Shown one piece after another: positions 28,622 to 38,380 of a DNA stretch of 64,000 nucleotides. The stretch is taken from assembly GCA_965140735.1 (NCBI GenBank), contig OZ223306.1:744001-808000 (forward strand), given 5' to 3'. The stretch comes from Fusibacter_A sp965140735 (GTDB taxonomy: Bacteria; Bacillota; Clostridia; Peptostreptococcales; Acidaminobacteraceae). Numbering within the stretch: the stretch's first letter is position 1; each line of letters starts with the position of its first letter. A program made the position numbers and the translations under genes. The notes beneath the pieces were generated by a model. The model made no database searches. It saw only the letters and a list, made by a program, of their open reading frames with translations, and was not told where the DNA came from.

Positions 28622-28632
28622 AAGGTGATCAA

Positions 28633-31600
28633 ATGAAAAAGTATAAATTTCAACTGATATTATTAGTCTCCATATTGATTATCAATGTAAGCTTTGCTGA
28701 TGCGAGACCTGCAGCAAAGGATTTTCCCACGCGATCTATCATTATTGGTTCGTATGTGATCGACTACAAAGCACTGAACCCTAAAACCATTAGTTTAGCA
28801 CAAGACACGGTTGAAAGTTCAGGACAAAAGAAAATTTATTATAAATCAGATTTAACCAGTCAGAAAATATGGGTGGATATAACAAATGGCGAAAGTATCA
28901 GCGACATCTCAGATAAATCATCTAATATCGTTTCTGATGCTGTCATCAATGCATTGCCGTTAACGCACTGGATTAAGGCCGATGCCAGTGTAATCGTCTT
29001 TGCCACAGGAGATGTAAAATCCATAAATGATATACATTCGCTTTTAGATCCTAGAGCAAACGAGCTCTTACAAAAGCTTTCTATCAATTATGATTTAGCA
29101 AAAAATCTCTTTGATGCAGATGATGAAGATGCGGTTTCCGAAATGACTAAGAATATTCTAGCACCTGTGTTAGCGCCTTTAAGTCAATCGACAATCGAAA
29201 GCTACGATAGTCTACTTGCTTCATGGGATGATTTAACGACTTATTTAACGGCAAATGGTGCCTCAGATACAGCTATTGCTCTAGTTGCGACTGAAAAAGA
29301 AGCGACCTTTACAAATCGTGAGATCGCTGTAAACAATGCTCTCCTAAGTCGCCTTAACGCTGCAGCAAATACAGCTGTCAAAAACGGTCTAAATGCACTT
29401 AATGCAGATATATGGGAGTCTATCGGCAAAATTGAATCTAAAGTAACTGAACTTCAAGATAGTCTCAATACGGATAAAAGTTCATTTTTAGCGATTCATA
29501 GAGCAATGCAAGAACAAAAGTTGCAACAAGCCGTTACGAATCAAGATTATAAAACAGCAAAGGCCAGTATTGATGCAATGATTCATGTGGATCATATTGA
29601 AGCAGGGCTCGTATTGGATAAGCCGGCTGAATTGCAGATTCTCGCAATTACCTTTGGAGAAAGTGCTAAGAATATAAAGGCAATTGCATCAGAGGGTAAA
29701 GGTGCCCCTTATTATACAGCACTAAAAAATGGAGAACCTGCTGCAACGCTTAAAACACTTGCTGATGCACAAACGGCTAAACTAAAAGCTGCTATTTCTG
29801 AATTTCAGCTCATTATTGCTGATATTATTGCGCGTTCAGATCAACCAGAAGATCAACAAGCACTATTGAGTCAAGCCGTTGATGAAATATCAAAAGCGCT
29901 TGAAGCAGTCCCAAAAGAAAGTGATGCAATTGCAGAGGCTGCATCAGGTGCAGATGCAAATACAACCGACAATACTGATACTAACGGTGAATCGAATTCG
30001 GGAACTGGTGCTGAGACCGGCACTGGTACAGAAGCAGGTACTGAAACCGATACTGAAACCGGTACTGATACTGGTAGTGGCTCTGATGCAGATAATACTT
30101 CTAATGGATCAGATTCATCAAGTGATGGCTCAACTACAGCTACAGAGACTGGAAGTAGCGGAACAGATACTACTGGTACAGATGCTAGTAATGTTGATAC
30201 TACTGATGCAACCGCTACCGGAGGAGATGTCAATACAGATGAAGCATCACTTGTGAGCACCCAGTCACCAGCTGATTTACTCTCCAGCATAAAAGCGGAT
30301 TTAGGAGATCAGCTTAATGCAAATAAGGCGCTTAATGATCCCGAAACGACGGAACAACTCGACTATTTAGAGGCGCTTAAAGCTAAAAATGATAATTTGT
30401 ATAAGGCCTTTTTAGGTGCTCTTGAAAATAATGATACGCCACTTGCCGATGAGATCAAAGACAATATGGCTGTGGTAGCCAGCCAACAAGATGCGCTTTA
30501 TGGTTCATTTGCAAGTTTGTATAAAGACGCGAATGATGGTATTGCCGCATTAGAGGCAAAAGTAGCAGAGAATGATAAACTTTTAGAAAAAGCCACAGAA
30601 CCTACTATAACTGAATTGAACACAAAAAATGATGATTTAGAGGCTCAAATTGCAAAGCTCAAAGAAGATTTAGCTCAGTATGCATTACTCCTTGATCCAA
30701 CGGACAAACAACTTCTTGACATGTATACAGATGCACTAAAGACTACAGAAGATACAATTGCAGAAGGTGATCCAATTAAAGTTAGTGATGCGCTAGATGA
30801 TTTATTGACCTTGTCTACAATACTACCAGATGCATTGAAATCAGAAGGCGATTTCAGTGATTTAACCAGTCTTCTAATAAAAGCATCTAAGGAAGCATAT
30901 TTGGCCAATTTAGAGGATCAAGGCGATGCGCTTCTCGCACTCACAGCAAAATTAACACCAGAACAAATTGATGCACTTGTTGCGTTAGCAAATGGCAATA
31001 CAACCGGTATAGATGGTGCTAATGCTGGTGCAACTGCTGAAACAGGCACTGCTGGTACTGCAGGAGCTACAGGAGACACAGGAGGTACTGATGCTGATGC
31101 AACTACAGAATCAAGTACTGCTGGCACTGCGGAAGCTACAGGAGATACAAGTGGTACAGGAACTGGTGCAACTACAGAATCGGGCACTACTGGCACTGCA
31201 GGAACAGCAGGAGACACAAGTGGTACAGGAACTGGTGCAACTACAGAATCAGGCACTACTGGCACTGCAGGAACAGCAGGAGATGCAGATGTTACTTCAC
31301 CTACAATGATCGTAACTCAAAATGATTCGGGACAATATATTTTAGTTAGAGTCCCTACAATTGAAATTCAAGGCATCACATATGTACCGATTAAGACTTT
31401 TTATAACCTCTTTAATATAGATGTCATTTGGCATCCTGAAAATGTTAGCGTAGAGGTTAAAGGGCTGATACAAACTGAAATATTCATAGAAAATTCTAAT
31501 GTCGTTAAAAAAGATAATATGCCAACAGTTATGGATTATCCTATGAAGATTATAGATGGCGTAAGTTATGCACCACTTGCGTATTACACGACTGATATGC

Positions 31601-31659
31601 CAAACTTCGTTATGCCAAACATTTCTAAACTGACTTTGATCATCATACCACTTAACTAG
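28633..31659 (+). CDS. Large secreted low-complexity protein with C-terminal copper-amine-oxidase-N-like domain
   Basis: A 1008-aa protein with a signal peptide (LILLVSILIINVSFADA). A helical region (about 100-430) is followed by a Thr/Gly/Asp/Ser-rich linker (about 435-535). A second helical, coiled-coil-rich region (about 540-795) and a Gly/Thr/Ala-rich linker (about 800-885) containing three 23-aa repeats come next. The C-terminal roughly 110 residues (VRVPTIEIQGITYVPIKTFYNLFNID...IDGVSYAPLAYY) match the copper amine oxidase N-terminal-like domain common in Firmicute surface proteins. It lies 14 bases before the first eCIS gene and is probably co-transcribed with it. Confidence 0.7.
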   Translation: MKKYKFQLILLVSILIINVSFADARPAAKDFPTRSIIIGSYVIDYKALNPKTISLAQDTVESSGQKKIYYKSDLTSQKIWVDITNGESISDISDKSSNIVSDAVINALPLTHWIKADASVIVFATGDVKSINDIHSLLDPRANELLQKLSINYDLAKNLFDADDEDAVSEMTKNILAPVLAPLSQSTIESYDSLLASWDDLTTYLTANGASDTAIALVATEKEATFTNREIAVNNALLSRLNAAANTAVKNGLNALNADIWESIGKIESKVTELQDSLNTDKSSFLAIHRAMQEQKLQQAVTNQDYKTAKASIDAMIHVDHIEAGLVLDKPAELQILAITFGESAKNIKAIASEGKGAPYYTALKNGEPAATLKTLADAQTAKLKAAISEFQLIIADIIARSDQPEDQQALLSQAVDEISKALEAVPKESDAIAEAASGADANTTDNTDTNGESNSGTGAETGTGTEAGTETDTETGTDTGSGSDADNTSNGSDSSSDGSTTATETGSSGTDTTGTDASNVDTTDATATGGDVNTDEASLVSTQSPADLLSSIKADLGDQLNANKALNDPETTEQLDYLEALKAKNDNLYKAFLGALENNDTPLADEIKDNMAVVASQQDALYGSFASLYKDANDGIAALEAKVAENDKLLEKATEPTITELNTKNDDLEAQIAKLKEDLAQYALLLDPTDKQLLDMYTDALKTTEDTIAEGDPIKVSDALDDLLTLSTILPDALKSEGDFSDLTSLLIKASKEAYLANLEDQGDALLALTAKLTPEQIDALVALANGNTTGIDGANAGATAETGTAGTAGATGDTGGTDADATTESSTAGTAEATGDTSGTGTGATTESGTTGTAGTAGDTSGTGTGATTESGTTGTAGTAGDADVTSPTMIVTQNDSGQYILVRVPTIEIQGITYVPIKTFYNLFNIDVIWHPENVSVEVKGLIQTEIFIENSNVVKKDNMPTVMDYPMKIIDGVSYAPLAYYTTDMPNFVMPNISKLTLIIIPLN
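31072..31278 (+). repeat. Three tandem 69-bp repeats coding the second linker
   Basis: Units at 31072-31140, 31141-31209 and 31210-31278. The last two are nearly identical and the first is diverged. Each encodes 23 Gly/Thr/Ala-rich residues starting GDT. Confidence 0.85.
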
Positions 31660-31673
31660 AAAGGAGATCTTTC

Positions 31674-32270
31674 ATGGGGAAATATACAGTCATAGCTGAG
31701 GTTTCTCAATCCATATTGGGTTTACTCCGAAATGAATTATCGCCAGAACTCATAAAAAAATACGAGCAGATCAATCTGTGTAGCCCAAGTAAGCAAGAAG
31801 ATGTAAAAGTGGGTATTCATCTTTATGATATCCAAGAAAATAGCGATTTTGTTCAAAGAAATATGATCCAAAAGAGCAATAATGAGTTGCAATTTCCGCC
31901 ACAGAGTTTGACACTGTATTATCTAATCACAGTTTATTCCAGTGCAGACAGACAATCTAAGGCAGTCGATGAGCAACGAATTCTTGGACGCGTCATGCAA
32001 GTTCTTGGAGATCATCCAAGATTAGAAAATGAGGCTCTAGTCGGAAGCCTTCAAGAATCAGGAGAAACTTTTGAAATCATACGAGAGAATATGCCCTATG
32101 AAGATAAAATCAAACTGTGGCAGTTTCCAAATACACCTTATCAACTTTCAATGGTTTATAAAGTGCAACCTGTACGCCTTGAATCTACTAAAATTAAAAC
32201 TGTTAAACGTGTTAAAGATGTTTCTATTGAACTGAAAGGGGAAGCGCATGAGTATAAACCATCACGTTGA
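31674..32270 (+). CDS. eCIS tail-terminator protein (DUF4255, Pvc16/Cis16-like)
   Basis: A 198-aa DUF4255 protein, the cap that ends the sheath-tube of contractile injection particles. The family pattern is clear: VIAEVSQSILGLLRNEL at the start, then VKVGIHLYDIQEN, the motif PPQSLTLYYLITVYS, EQRILGRVMQVLGDHP, and LWQFPNTPYQLSMVYKV near the end. AGAAAGGAG precedes the ATG. It overlaps the next gene by 23 bases. As in other eCIS loci, it marks one border of the structural genes. Confidence 0.88.
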   Translation: MGKYTVIAEVSQSILGLLRNELSPELIKKYEQINLCSPSKQEDVKVGIHLYDIQENSDFVQRNMIQKSNNELQFPPQSLTLYYLITVYSSADRQSKAVDEQRILGRVMQVLGDHPRLENEALVGSLQESGETFEIIRENMPYEDKIKLWQFPNTPYQLSMVYKVQPVRLESTKIKTVKRVKDVSIELKGEAHEYKPSR

Positions 32271-33000
32271 TCTGGTGATCAAATTCATAGACAGTTTTAC
32301 AGATAAACCTTTGATCCGTGCGCATGATACTTTTTTTCTCAATGAATTGCCAATAAAGCCAACTAAAAAGATGATTCCATATGTGATCTTTACTGATATT
32401 ATAAAGAACCCACATTACAGCAAATATAATGCTGAAAGCGCTGAACATCAAATGCTTTGGAAACATCCCTATTATGAACCTATAACGCTTAAATTAACCA
32501 CGGAAGAACAGCTCATACGTGCGATTCCAAATCACAACTATCCGTATCCAAAAGAAATAACAGCCATCAGGGGCATTGCTAACGAGAGTAACTTAATTGA
32601 AATTATTCATACACATTCAAGGAATCGATTTATATTAAAGTCTGATGTCATCGCAAACAAATACGTGGATCTTGCTCAAACATATGACTCTGAATTGGTT
32701 GGAAGAAAATTCTTGTTTTCAGAAGAACATCATGATCAATTTGTCACACTAAAGATGGATTCTATTGGCATCTATGGTGAGCCCAGTTTTACATTTCCTT
32801 ATTCAGAAGCATGTGAAATTTATGAAATCATAGAAGGGATTCCAAGCCCTGATGGTAAATTTATGATCCCCATCAAAAACCTTAAAAGTACAGATCAATC
32901 TATTTTGGAATTCAAAATGATTATTCATGTAAATTTGCAACAAAAAACAACATTAGTCAAAATAAAAAAAGACGTCATAAACGACGTCGGAAAATTTTAG
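32248..33000 (+). CDS. Hypothetical eCIS-linked protein
   Basis: A 250-aa soluble, mostly beta protein I do not recognise. Its first roughly 100 residues (LVIKFIDSFTDKPLIRAHDTFFLNELPIKP) resemble the carboxypeptidase-regulatory-like beta sandwich seen next to DUF4255 in some eCIS loci, but this is only a pattern match. AGGGGAAG lies inside the previous gene, and the 23-base overlap implies translational coupling. It is followed 10 bases later by the PAAR-like gene. Confidence 0.6.
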   Translation: MSINHHVDLVIKFIDSFTDKPLIRAHDTFFLNELPIKPTKKMIPYVIFTDIIKNPHYSKYNAESAEHQMLWKHPYYEPITLKLTTEEQLIRAIPNHNYPYPKEITAIRGIANESNLIEIIHTHSRNRFILKSDVIANKYVDLAQTYDSELVGRKFLFSEEHHDQFVTLKMDSIGIYGEPSFTFPYSEACEIYEIIEGIPSPDGKFMIPIKNLKSTDQSILEFKMIIHVNLQQKTTLVKIKKDVINDVGKF

Positions 33001-33010
33001 GAGGCTTAAA

Positions 33011-33397
33011 ATGGGAATAGCAGTATGTGGTGGTGCACTTTTAATGTGCTCATTTGGTGCAGCACCTAGTTCACTTATGGTAACACCTAAAAATATGGTG
33101 ATGACCAGTATGCCACTTGCCAATATCATGGATTATATACCCAACAGTAATATCATGCCCTTTGGCATGTGTATGTCCATGGCAAATCCACAAGTGGCAG
33201 CAGCAACAGCAGCAGCTCTGGGGGTTTTAACACCACAACCCTGTATGCCAATGACTGCGGCACCGTGGGCACCAGGGTCACCAACCGTGTTAATTGCCAA
33301 TATGCCAGCACTCAATAATTCATCTAAACTCATGTGTACATGGGGCGGTGTCATTCAAATCACCTCTCCAGGACAGGCAACTATAATGGTTCCTTAA
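33011..33397 (+). CDS. DUF4280 PAAR-like spike-tip protein
   Basis: A 128-aa protein with the DUF4280 pattern: VCGGALLMCSFGAAPSSLMV at the start, a Met/Pro/Ala-rich middle (NIMPFGMCMSMANPQVAAAT), a Cys-Met-Pro motif (PQPCMPMTAAPW) and a C-terminal CTWGGVIQITSPGQ. DUF4280 proteins are PAAR-like and are thought to cap the spike of T6SS/eCIS particles. It could serve as the tip here because no other PAAR gene is seen. Its stop overlaps the stop of the convergent AAA+ gene by four bases. TTAGGAGG precedes the ATG. Confidence 0.85.
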   Translation: MGIAVCGGALLMCSFGAAPSSLMVTPKNMVMTSMPLANIMDYIPNSNIMPFGMCMSMANPQVAAATAAALGVLTPQPCMPMTAAPWAPGSPTVLIANMPALNNSSKLMCTWGGVIQITSPGQATIMVP

Positions 33398-35514
33398 AGC
33401 GTCAATAAATAAGCATACTCACCAAAATCAGAATCAAGGACCACTTTTCCTGTTTTAGAAATTTCACTTGCAACACTGAGTAGCAAATCTTTCATACTCA
33501 CAGGTCTATCTTGTGATGCTGCTTTGAAAGAGGCGTTCAGAGCTATATTTTTTATATTACCGCCTGAGAATTCGAAGCTGTTTGCCAAGTACTCTAAATC
33601 AAGAGTTTCTGAAAGAGGCGTTTCCACAGGAAATATACTTCTCCAAATTTGTCTTCTGTATTCCGCCGTTGGAAAAGGAAAATGAACGACAAATGAAAAC
33701 CTTCGAATAAAAGCATCATCAATGTTGCCGAGTAAATTTGTAGTGACGATTGAAATACCTTCATATGCCTCTATTTTCTGCAATAAGTAACTGGTTTCAA
33801 CATTGGCATATTTATCGTGTGAATCACTGACATCCGTTCGCTTTGAAAAGAGGGCGTCACCTTCATCAAATAATAAAATCGCACCAGAAAGGGAAGCTTC
33901 ATCGAAAATCGTCTTAAGGTTTTTTTCCGTTTCGCCAATATATTTACTGATGACTTGAGATAAATCAACACGGTATATTTCAAGATTGAGTTCATTTGCA
34001 ATAACTTGAGCAGCAAGCGTTTTACCTGTACCTGGCGGCCCAGTAAAGAGTAAACCTAGGCCAGTACCATAGGTTAACTTTTCATTAAAGCCCCATTTGT
34101 TGAAGACAATATGTTTAAATCTAACATGATCACAAGCTTCTTTAAGCAGTTCAAATTGCTCTTTTGGAAGTACAATATCTTGCCAAGTATAATGAGAAAT
34201 GATGAGTTGAGCTTTATCTTTTAAATGATGTGATAGTTGATTGTAACTCGCTTTATGGAGCATCTTACTATCAACAACGTCCACTTGCTTCCAAAGCATT
34301 TCATTGGTGGCATCTTGATATGCTTTTGTGATTTGCTTAGGTGTGAATTTAAATTTATTGGAAAGCTCACTTAAGTCTACATGACTATCAAGTTTGAGCA
34401 GTTGTCCTTTTTCAGTCCAAACATCGAGTCGTTCTAAAGCATTTGGAATTTCTAACTCAATTTCAATAATAGAAAACTTGTTAAACTCGATTTGACTATA
34501 CCAAGGGACACTGGACAGTGCAAAGCTAATTTTAGCAAATTTACTCAAAGATTCTAGCAACACTTCTAGAAATATGGAAGTCTTTTGATCTGTTGTGGAT
34601 TCAATAAGGACTTCGAAATTTTCAAAGACTACAGTTGCTCGATGTAAAATAGCTTCTCTTGTGAATTGTTGAACTTCAGCACTGTTTTGATTCATTTTTT
34701 TACAGTCTATGAGTAAAATGGTCTGATCGTATTGATTACAAAAACAATAGACGAGTTCATGCTTTCCGATCCCGTGCGGGCCATAGAGATAAAACATCAC
34801 GTTTTTATTAAGTGCCTCTTTAAAATTGATTTTAGCAAATTCATGTAGATGTGCTTCAATTTCTCCAAATTGATGTTCCGAATTTTGAGAATTCGGCATG
34901 ATGATGGACATGAATGAATCAGATAGTTGGTATTGATTAAAATTAATGATGAAATCCACAATGCTCGTATCTAGTTTCATTGGAACACTCACAAGTGGCG
35001 ACTGTTCATGAATTGTAAGACTATTGATATAAAAATATTTAAAAAGCTTACCCTGACGATTTAAGGTGACGCGCTCTTTTAAGTAGGCAGTTGAATTTTC
35101 ACAATAAATCTTTAAAGCAAGCCCCAGAGTAGGATAAGCTGAATTTATTGTCTCATTAAAAAAACGTATATTCTTTTCGAATGAAGGGTCCAGTTCAACG
35201 GCTATTGATAAATAAATACAAAAGGTTTCAAACTTTGTCAACTTAAATGTTTCTAATAGATGTTCAAGAGGTATAAAAAGAGAAGTAGGAAGTGTTTCGA
35301 GGATACGACCTTCCATTTGTTTCAAGTGTGCATCAGCTTCAGTTCTTTTGACTTTTGCAATATCTGTATAGAACTTAAGTTGCCATCCAAGTGAAGGGGA
35401 AGCGTGATCATCAATGGTTGCTTCGTAATATTCTGCTAGTTTAAGATCCACATATTTGAGTAAATCCCTATAGTATTGTTCCAGTGACTCATACGGGTTA
35501 TAAGATGAATACAT
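33394..35514 (-). CDS. AAA+ ATPase of the injection system (Pvc15/Cis15-like)
   Basis: A 706-aa ATPase, the hallmark of eCIS loci, thought to help particle assembly or cargo loading. The C-terminal AAA+ domain is intact: Walker A GPPGTGKT (residue about 490), Walker B ILLFDEGDALF, sensor 1 IVTTN and the arginine-finger region DDAFIRRFSF. An earlier domain has a Walker A-like GPHGIGKHEL near residue 243, probably a degenerate first AAA module. It is transcribed against the other eCIS genes, divergent from the 35602 gene and convergent with DUF4280. Confidence 0.92.
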   Translation of the reverse strand: MYSSYNPYESLEQYYRDLLKYVDLKLAEYYEATIDDHASPSLGWQLKFYTDIAKVKRTEADAHLKQMEGRILETLPTSLFIPLEHLLETFKLTKFETFCIYLSIAVELDPSFEKNIRFFNETINSAYPTLGLALKIYCENSTAYLKERVTLNRQGKLFKYFYINSLTIHEQSPLVSVPMKLDTSIVDFIINFNQYQLSDSFMSIIMPNSQNSEHQFGEIEAHLHEFAKINFKEALNKNVMFYLYGPHGIGKHELVYCFCNQYDQTILLIDCKKMNQNSAEVQQFTREAILHRATVVFENFEVLIESTTDQKTSIFLEVLLESLSKFAKISFALSSVPWYSQIEFNKFSIIEIELEIPNALERLDVWTEKGQLLKLDSHVDLSELSNKFKFTPKQITKAYQDATNEMLWKQVDVVDSKMLHKASYNQLSHHLKDKAQLIISHYTWQDIVLPKEQFELLKEACDHVRFKHIVFNKWGFNEKLTYGTGLGLLFTGPPGTGKTLAAQVIANELNLEIYRVDLSQVISKYIGETEKNLKTIFDEASLSGAILLFDEGDALFSKRTDVSDSHDKYANVETSYLLQKIEAYEGISIVTTNLLGNIDDAFIRRFSFVVHFPFPTAEYRRQIWRSIFPVETPLSETLDLEYLANSFEFSGGNIKNIALNASFKAASQDRPVSMKDLLLSVASEISKTGKVVLDSDFGEYAYLLTL

Positions 35515-35601
35515 AATGCACCTCCGACATATCGTTTAGTGATAATATAACCAAATTTAAAGCTTTTAACCGTGATCGTGATAAATAAAGGATGTGAACA
35601 T

Positions 35602-36450
35602 ATGAAAATATACGATAGTCCAAAAGATAAACAGATAGGCACTGTAAATAAAGAAAAAGAACCTAACCTTGAACCTGAAATGCCTAAATTTATCAGAGGA
35701 CCAACAGAGTATAAATTGGGACAATTTAGGCATATTAGAGAAGGACCTAAAAATCCCAGTGAAGTTTTAGATAAAATTTCCATGCAAGAGCAAGAGGGGA
35801 ATCGAAATACCGTTGAATATGAAGAAACGTTTGAATCCCCAAACGCACGACTTTTTATAGGGAGAGTATCTGAAGATCAAAAAGTGATCTTGTCTACACA
35901 AAAAAATGACACCAACGGCCATAATAATACATACAAACGTGACCATATTGTTCTGGAAAGAGCATCTACACTTTATAGAAGACAATATACCACATTCACT
36001 GAAAACATCGATGAAGCATTTTGTCATTTCATTTCAGAATCAGATCCCACAGGAAATTTTATGAAGTACTTAGAACGTGCTTCTAATGCCTCAGAAACGG
36101 AAAATATTAAAACCATTTTTCCTTTTTTAGGCCATATGAATGCTGTTCAAAAATTAAAAGCACTCACCTTAGAAAGGGAACAAATTAAAAGTAATTTAGG
36201 CGATACCTCTCTCCCAATTATCAGAGAGGCCACAGCTAGGATCAACAACCAAATTAATCAACTGAGACAAGAAATTTATGATAATCAATTCAAAAAAGCA
36301 CAATTCATTAAGCGATTGGATCATCTGTTTGAGTCCAAATCAGATCAAGCAAATTTAACTGATGACGAAAAAAGTGACTATTGGTTATGGATCTGGCTTA
36401 AAAAACTCCTAAATATTTTAAAAGAAGAGGAGGTTTCCGATGTCTCATGA
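35602..36450 (+). CDS. Hypothetical eCIS-linked protein, possible cargo
   Basis: A 282-aa soluble charged protein I do not recognise. The frame is open from a GTG at 35572, but the ATG at 35602 follows AAAGGATG with good spacing. The N-terminal roughly 100 residues are Pro/Glu/Lys-rich and probably disordered. The C-terminal half is helical (ATARINNQINQLRQEIYDNQ). It lies between the ATPase and the probable effector, where eCIS loci commonly keep cargo genes, and overlaps the start region of the next frame. Confidence 0.55.
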   Translation: MKIYDSPKDKQIGTVNKEKEPNLEPEMPKFIRGPTEYKLGQFRHIREGPKNPSEVLDKISMQEQEGNRNTVEYEETFESPNARLFIGRVSEDQKVILSTQKNDTNGHNNTYKRDHIVLERASTLYRRQYTTFTENIDEAFCHFISESDPTGNFMKYLERASNASETENIKTIFPFLGHMNAVQKLKALTLEREQIKSNLGDTSLPIIREATARINNQINQLRQEIYDNQFKKAQFIKRLDHLFESKSDQANLTDDEKSDYWLWIWLKKLLNILKEEEVSDVS

Positions 36451-36476
36451 GAAAAATAAGGGAAGGAGTTGGTCGT

Positions 36477-37820
36477 ATGTCCGTAAATAGTGGTCAGTTA
36501 CAAGAATCGACTAGAGAGTCAACAACAGAAACTACAGCTGAAGCCCCTAAATCCAAAATGCAGTCTTTAAACGAACAGACAAGGGCAAGACATAGCACCA
36601 TTTCAGCGGATAGCTTAAAAGGTATTAAAAATATGCATGATGTTTTTAATGGCTATAAAATTGGTGATGAAGCTGCTTTTCTTGCTGATGAACCAAAAGA
36701 GTCTGAAAAACTAGATACCGCTCAGACAGTTGCAGAAACCACTACAACTGCATCAGGTGTCGTTGCATCCTCGCTGGAAATGGCAGAAAAAGCACTTGAT
36801 GGTTGGAGCAATGGAAACGGTATTGCTGGTGCTGCTTTAACCTTTATTGGCTATATAAAAAGTGCTTATGAGATTATGAAGTCAGATGCATCTGGTAAAG
36901 AAAAAGCGGCTGAACTTGGAAAAGAAACAGCCAACGCTGCATTTGATATGGCAGGCAACATCGTAGATGTCATCGAAGGCTTTGGTGGAACAGTGCTCAA
37001 AGGGTTCAAAATCATACCAGGAATGGGCATGGTTATAGATGCCATTGAAGCAGCGATCGCCGTTTATAAAGTTATTAAAGCAGATAGAGCAAGGGTTAGA
37101 ATGAATGACAGTCGTCGACTCTTTAAAGAAAAGTATATGAATAGATCCATTGAATCTGAGGGTGAAACACAAGGTAAGTCAATGGTAAAAAAAGTTGGAC
37201 GCTTTAACATACGTCGACTTTGGAAGAAAACTGATATTACCGTTGATGAAAAAACCATGAAAGCAAGAAGGGACGAACTCAGGGCAAAAGCAAATCTCAC
37301 AGATTCAGAAAAAGAAGAATTAAAAGATATTACCAAGTTTTTAATTCAAGATCGTTTAAGAAGAGGTAACCGTAATAAAGAAATAAAAGGTGCTGGTACA
37401 ATTGTCGCTAAGATAGCTGCCATTACTGGCAAAATAGCAGCTCTTGTGGCTAGCTTTGGCGGTAGTTTAGTAGCAGAGAGTATTGCTTGTGGTATAGACC
37501 TAGCACTGGATTCGGCAGATGTGGCTTCAACTGTCGGTGGTGCTGCACTGGGTGCTTATCAAGGCCGAGGTGGCAGAGATAAAGGCTCACAATACACACA
37601 ATACTTGATGGAAGTCATTGGAGGTTTGCCTAATACCTATGATACACCTGAAGATAAATCTGAGTATTCAGAATCCAAAGATATGGTGGATGCAACAGGT
37701 GTGGATTCAAGTAAACTTGATAAAGTAGCCACTAAGGCCAAAACAGCAGCCAGTGATTCAGATAAGAAAAAAGGCAAAGCAACTGCCTATAAAATGTTTA
37801 TTAATCTCTTTGAAGGCTGA
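36477..37820 (+). CDS. Putative eCIS cargo/effector with glycine-rich hydrophobic segments
   Basis: About 447 aa. The ATG at 36477 follows AAGGAG, whereas the upstream ATG at 36447 has a weaker site. The N-terminal roughly 60 residues are Ser/Thr/Glu-rich and likely disordered, a feature of eCIS cargo leaders. There are two glycine-zipper-like hydrophobic stretches: about residues 160-200 (GFGGTVLKGFKIIPGMGMVI) and about 315-365 (IAALVASFGGSLVAESIACG, VGGAALGAYQG). A basic middle region separates them. Such segments are common in membrane-inserting toxins, but no toxin family is recognised. The next gene is YbjN-like, as in chaperone-effector pairs. Confidence 0.5.
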   Translation: MSVNSGQLQESTRESTTETTAEAPKSKMQSLNEQTRARHSTISADSLKGIKNMHDVFNGYKIGDEAAFLADEPKESEKLDTAQTVAETTTTASGVVASSLEMAEKALDGWSNGNGIAGAALTFIGYIKSAYEIMKSDASGKEKAAELGKETANAAFDMAGNIVDVIEGFGGTVLKGFKIIPGMGMVIDAIEAAIAVYKVIKADRARVRMNDSRRLFKEKYMNRSIESEGETQGKSMVKKVGRFNIRRLWKKTDITVDEKTMKARRDELRAKANLTDSEKEELKDITKFLIQDRLRRGNRNKEIKGAGTIVAKIAAITGKIAALVASFGGSLVAESIACGIDLALDSADVASTVGGAALGAYQGRGGRDKGSQYTQYLMEVIGGLPNTYDTPEDKSEYSESKDMVDATGVDSSKLDKVATKAKTAASDSDKKKGKATAYKMFINLFEG

Positions 37821-37857
37821 TTTATGAACTCTCAAGAATAGAAAGGACGGCTTTATA

Positions 37858-38367
37858 ATGGCAATAGATAACGAAAAACTCGCACTCCGTAAAATACAAT
37901 ATTTGCACGAAAAATTTGCAGAAATAGAGGTCAAAACTAAAGTTCTTGAAAAAAATCAACTTTTAGATATGTCTACGCTACTTGTTTCAGCAGAAAAGGA
38001 TTATAAGGGAAGAGAACAACTGATCAACTTAGCATATCTATTAGAGCTTTCAGAAGAAGAAACCAACATCATGCTGCTTCAGTTTTTTACAGAATTACCA
38101 ATTGAACTCGATGCAGCCCAAATCCCTTTAGTTGAGACACTTGTCTCATTTATTAATACAAGAATGCCAATAGGTCATTTTGGTGTTCAAAACGGTAAAG
38201 TGCATTTTCGTTATGTCATGGTCGATATGAAGGATTCAGTTGACCATGCAATGCAAACTATCGAAACTTTCTTTATGTATGTGGACATTCTAGACATATT
38301 TCAAGAGTCCATAGAAAATGTGATTTTAGGCAATATGACGTTAGATACATTAAAAGCAAAATTTTAG
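37858..38367 (+). CDS. YbjN-like (type III secretion chaperone-like fold) protein
   Basis: A 169-aa acidic soluble protein. The segment MLLQFFTELPIELDAAQIPLVETLVSFINTRMPIGHFGVQNGKVHFRY, followed by a Phe/Val-rich helix ending YVDILDIFQESIENVI, has the pattern of YbjN/CesT-like small chaperone folds. AGAAAGGA precedes the ATG. It sits between the putative effector and the sheath gene. A cargo chaperone role is inferred from the fold and position only. Confidence 0.5.
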   Translation: MAIDNEKLALRKIQYLHEKFAEIEVKTKVLEKNQLLDMSTLLVSAEKDYKGREQLINLAYLLELSEEETNIMLLQFFTELPIELDAAQIPLVETLVSFINTRMPIGHFGVQNGKVHFRYVMVDMKDSVDHAMQTIETFFMYVDILDIFQESIENVILGNMTLDTLKAKF

Positions 38368-38380
38368 ACAACCAATTTTG

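Noticed and set aside
30918..31265. Minus-strand frames rich in Val, Pro and Ala (also 29871-30290)
   Set aside because: They are shadows of the low-complexity Gly/Thr/Asp linkers of the 28633 gene.
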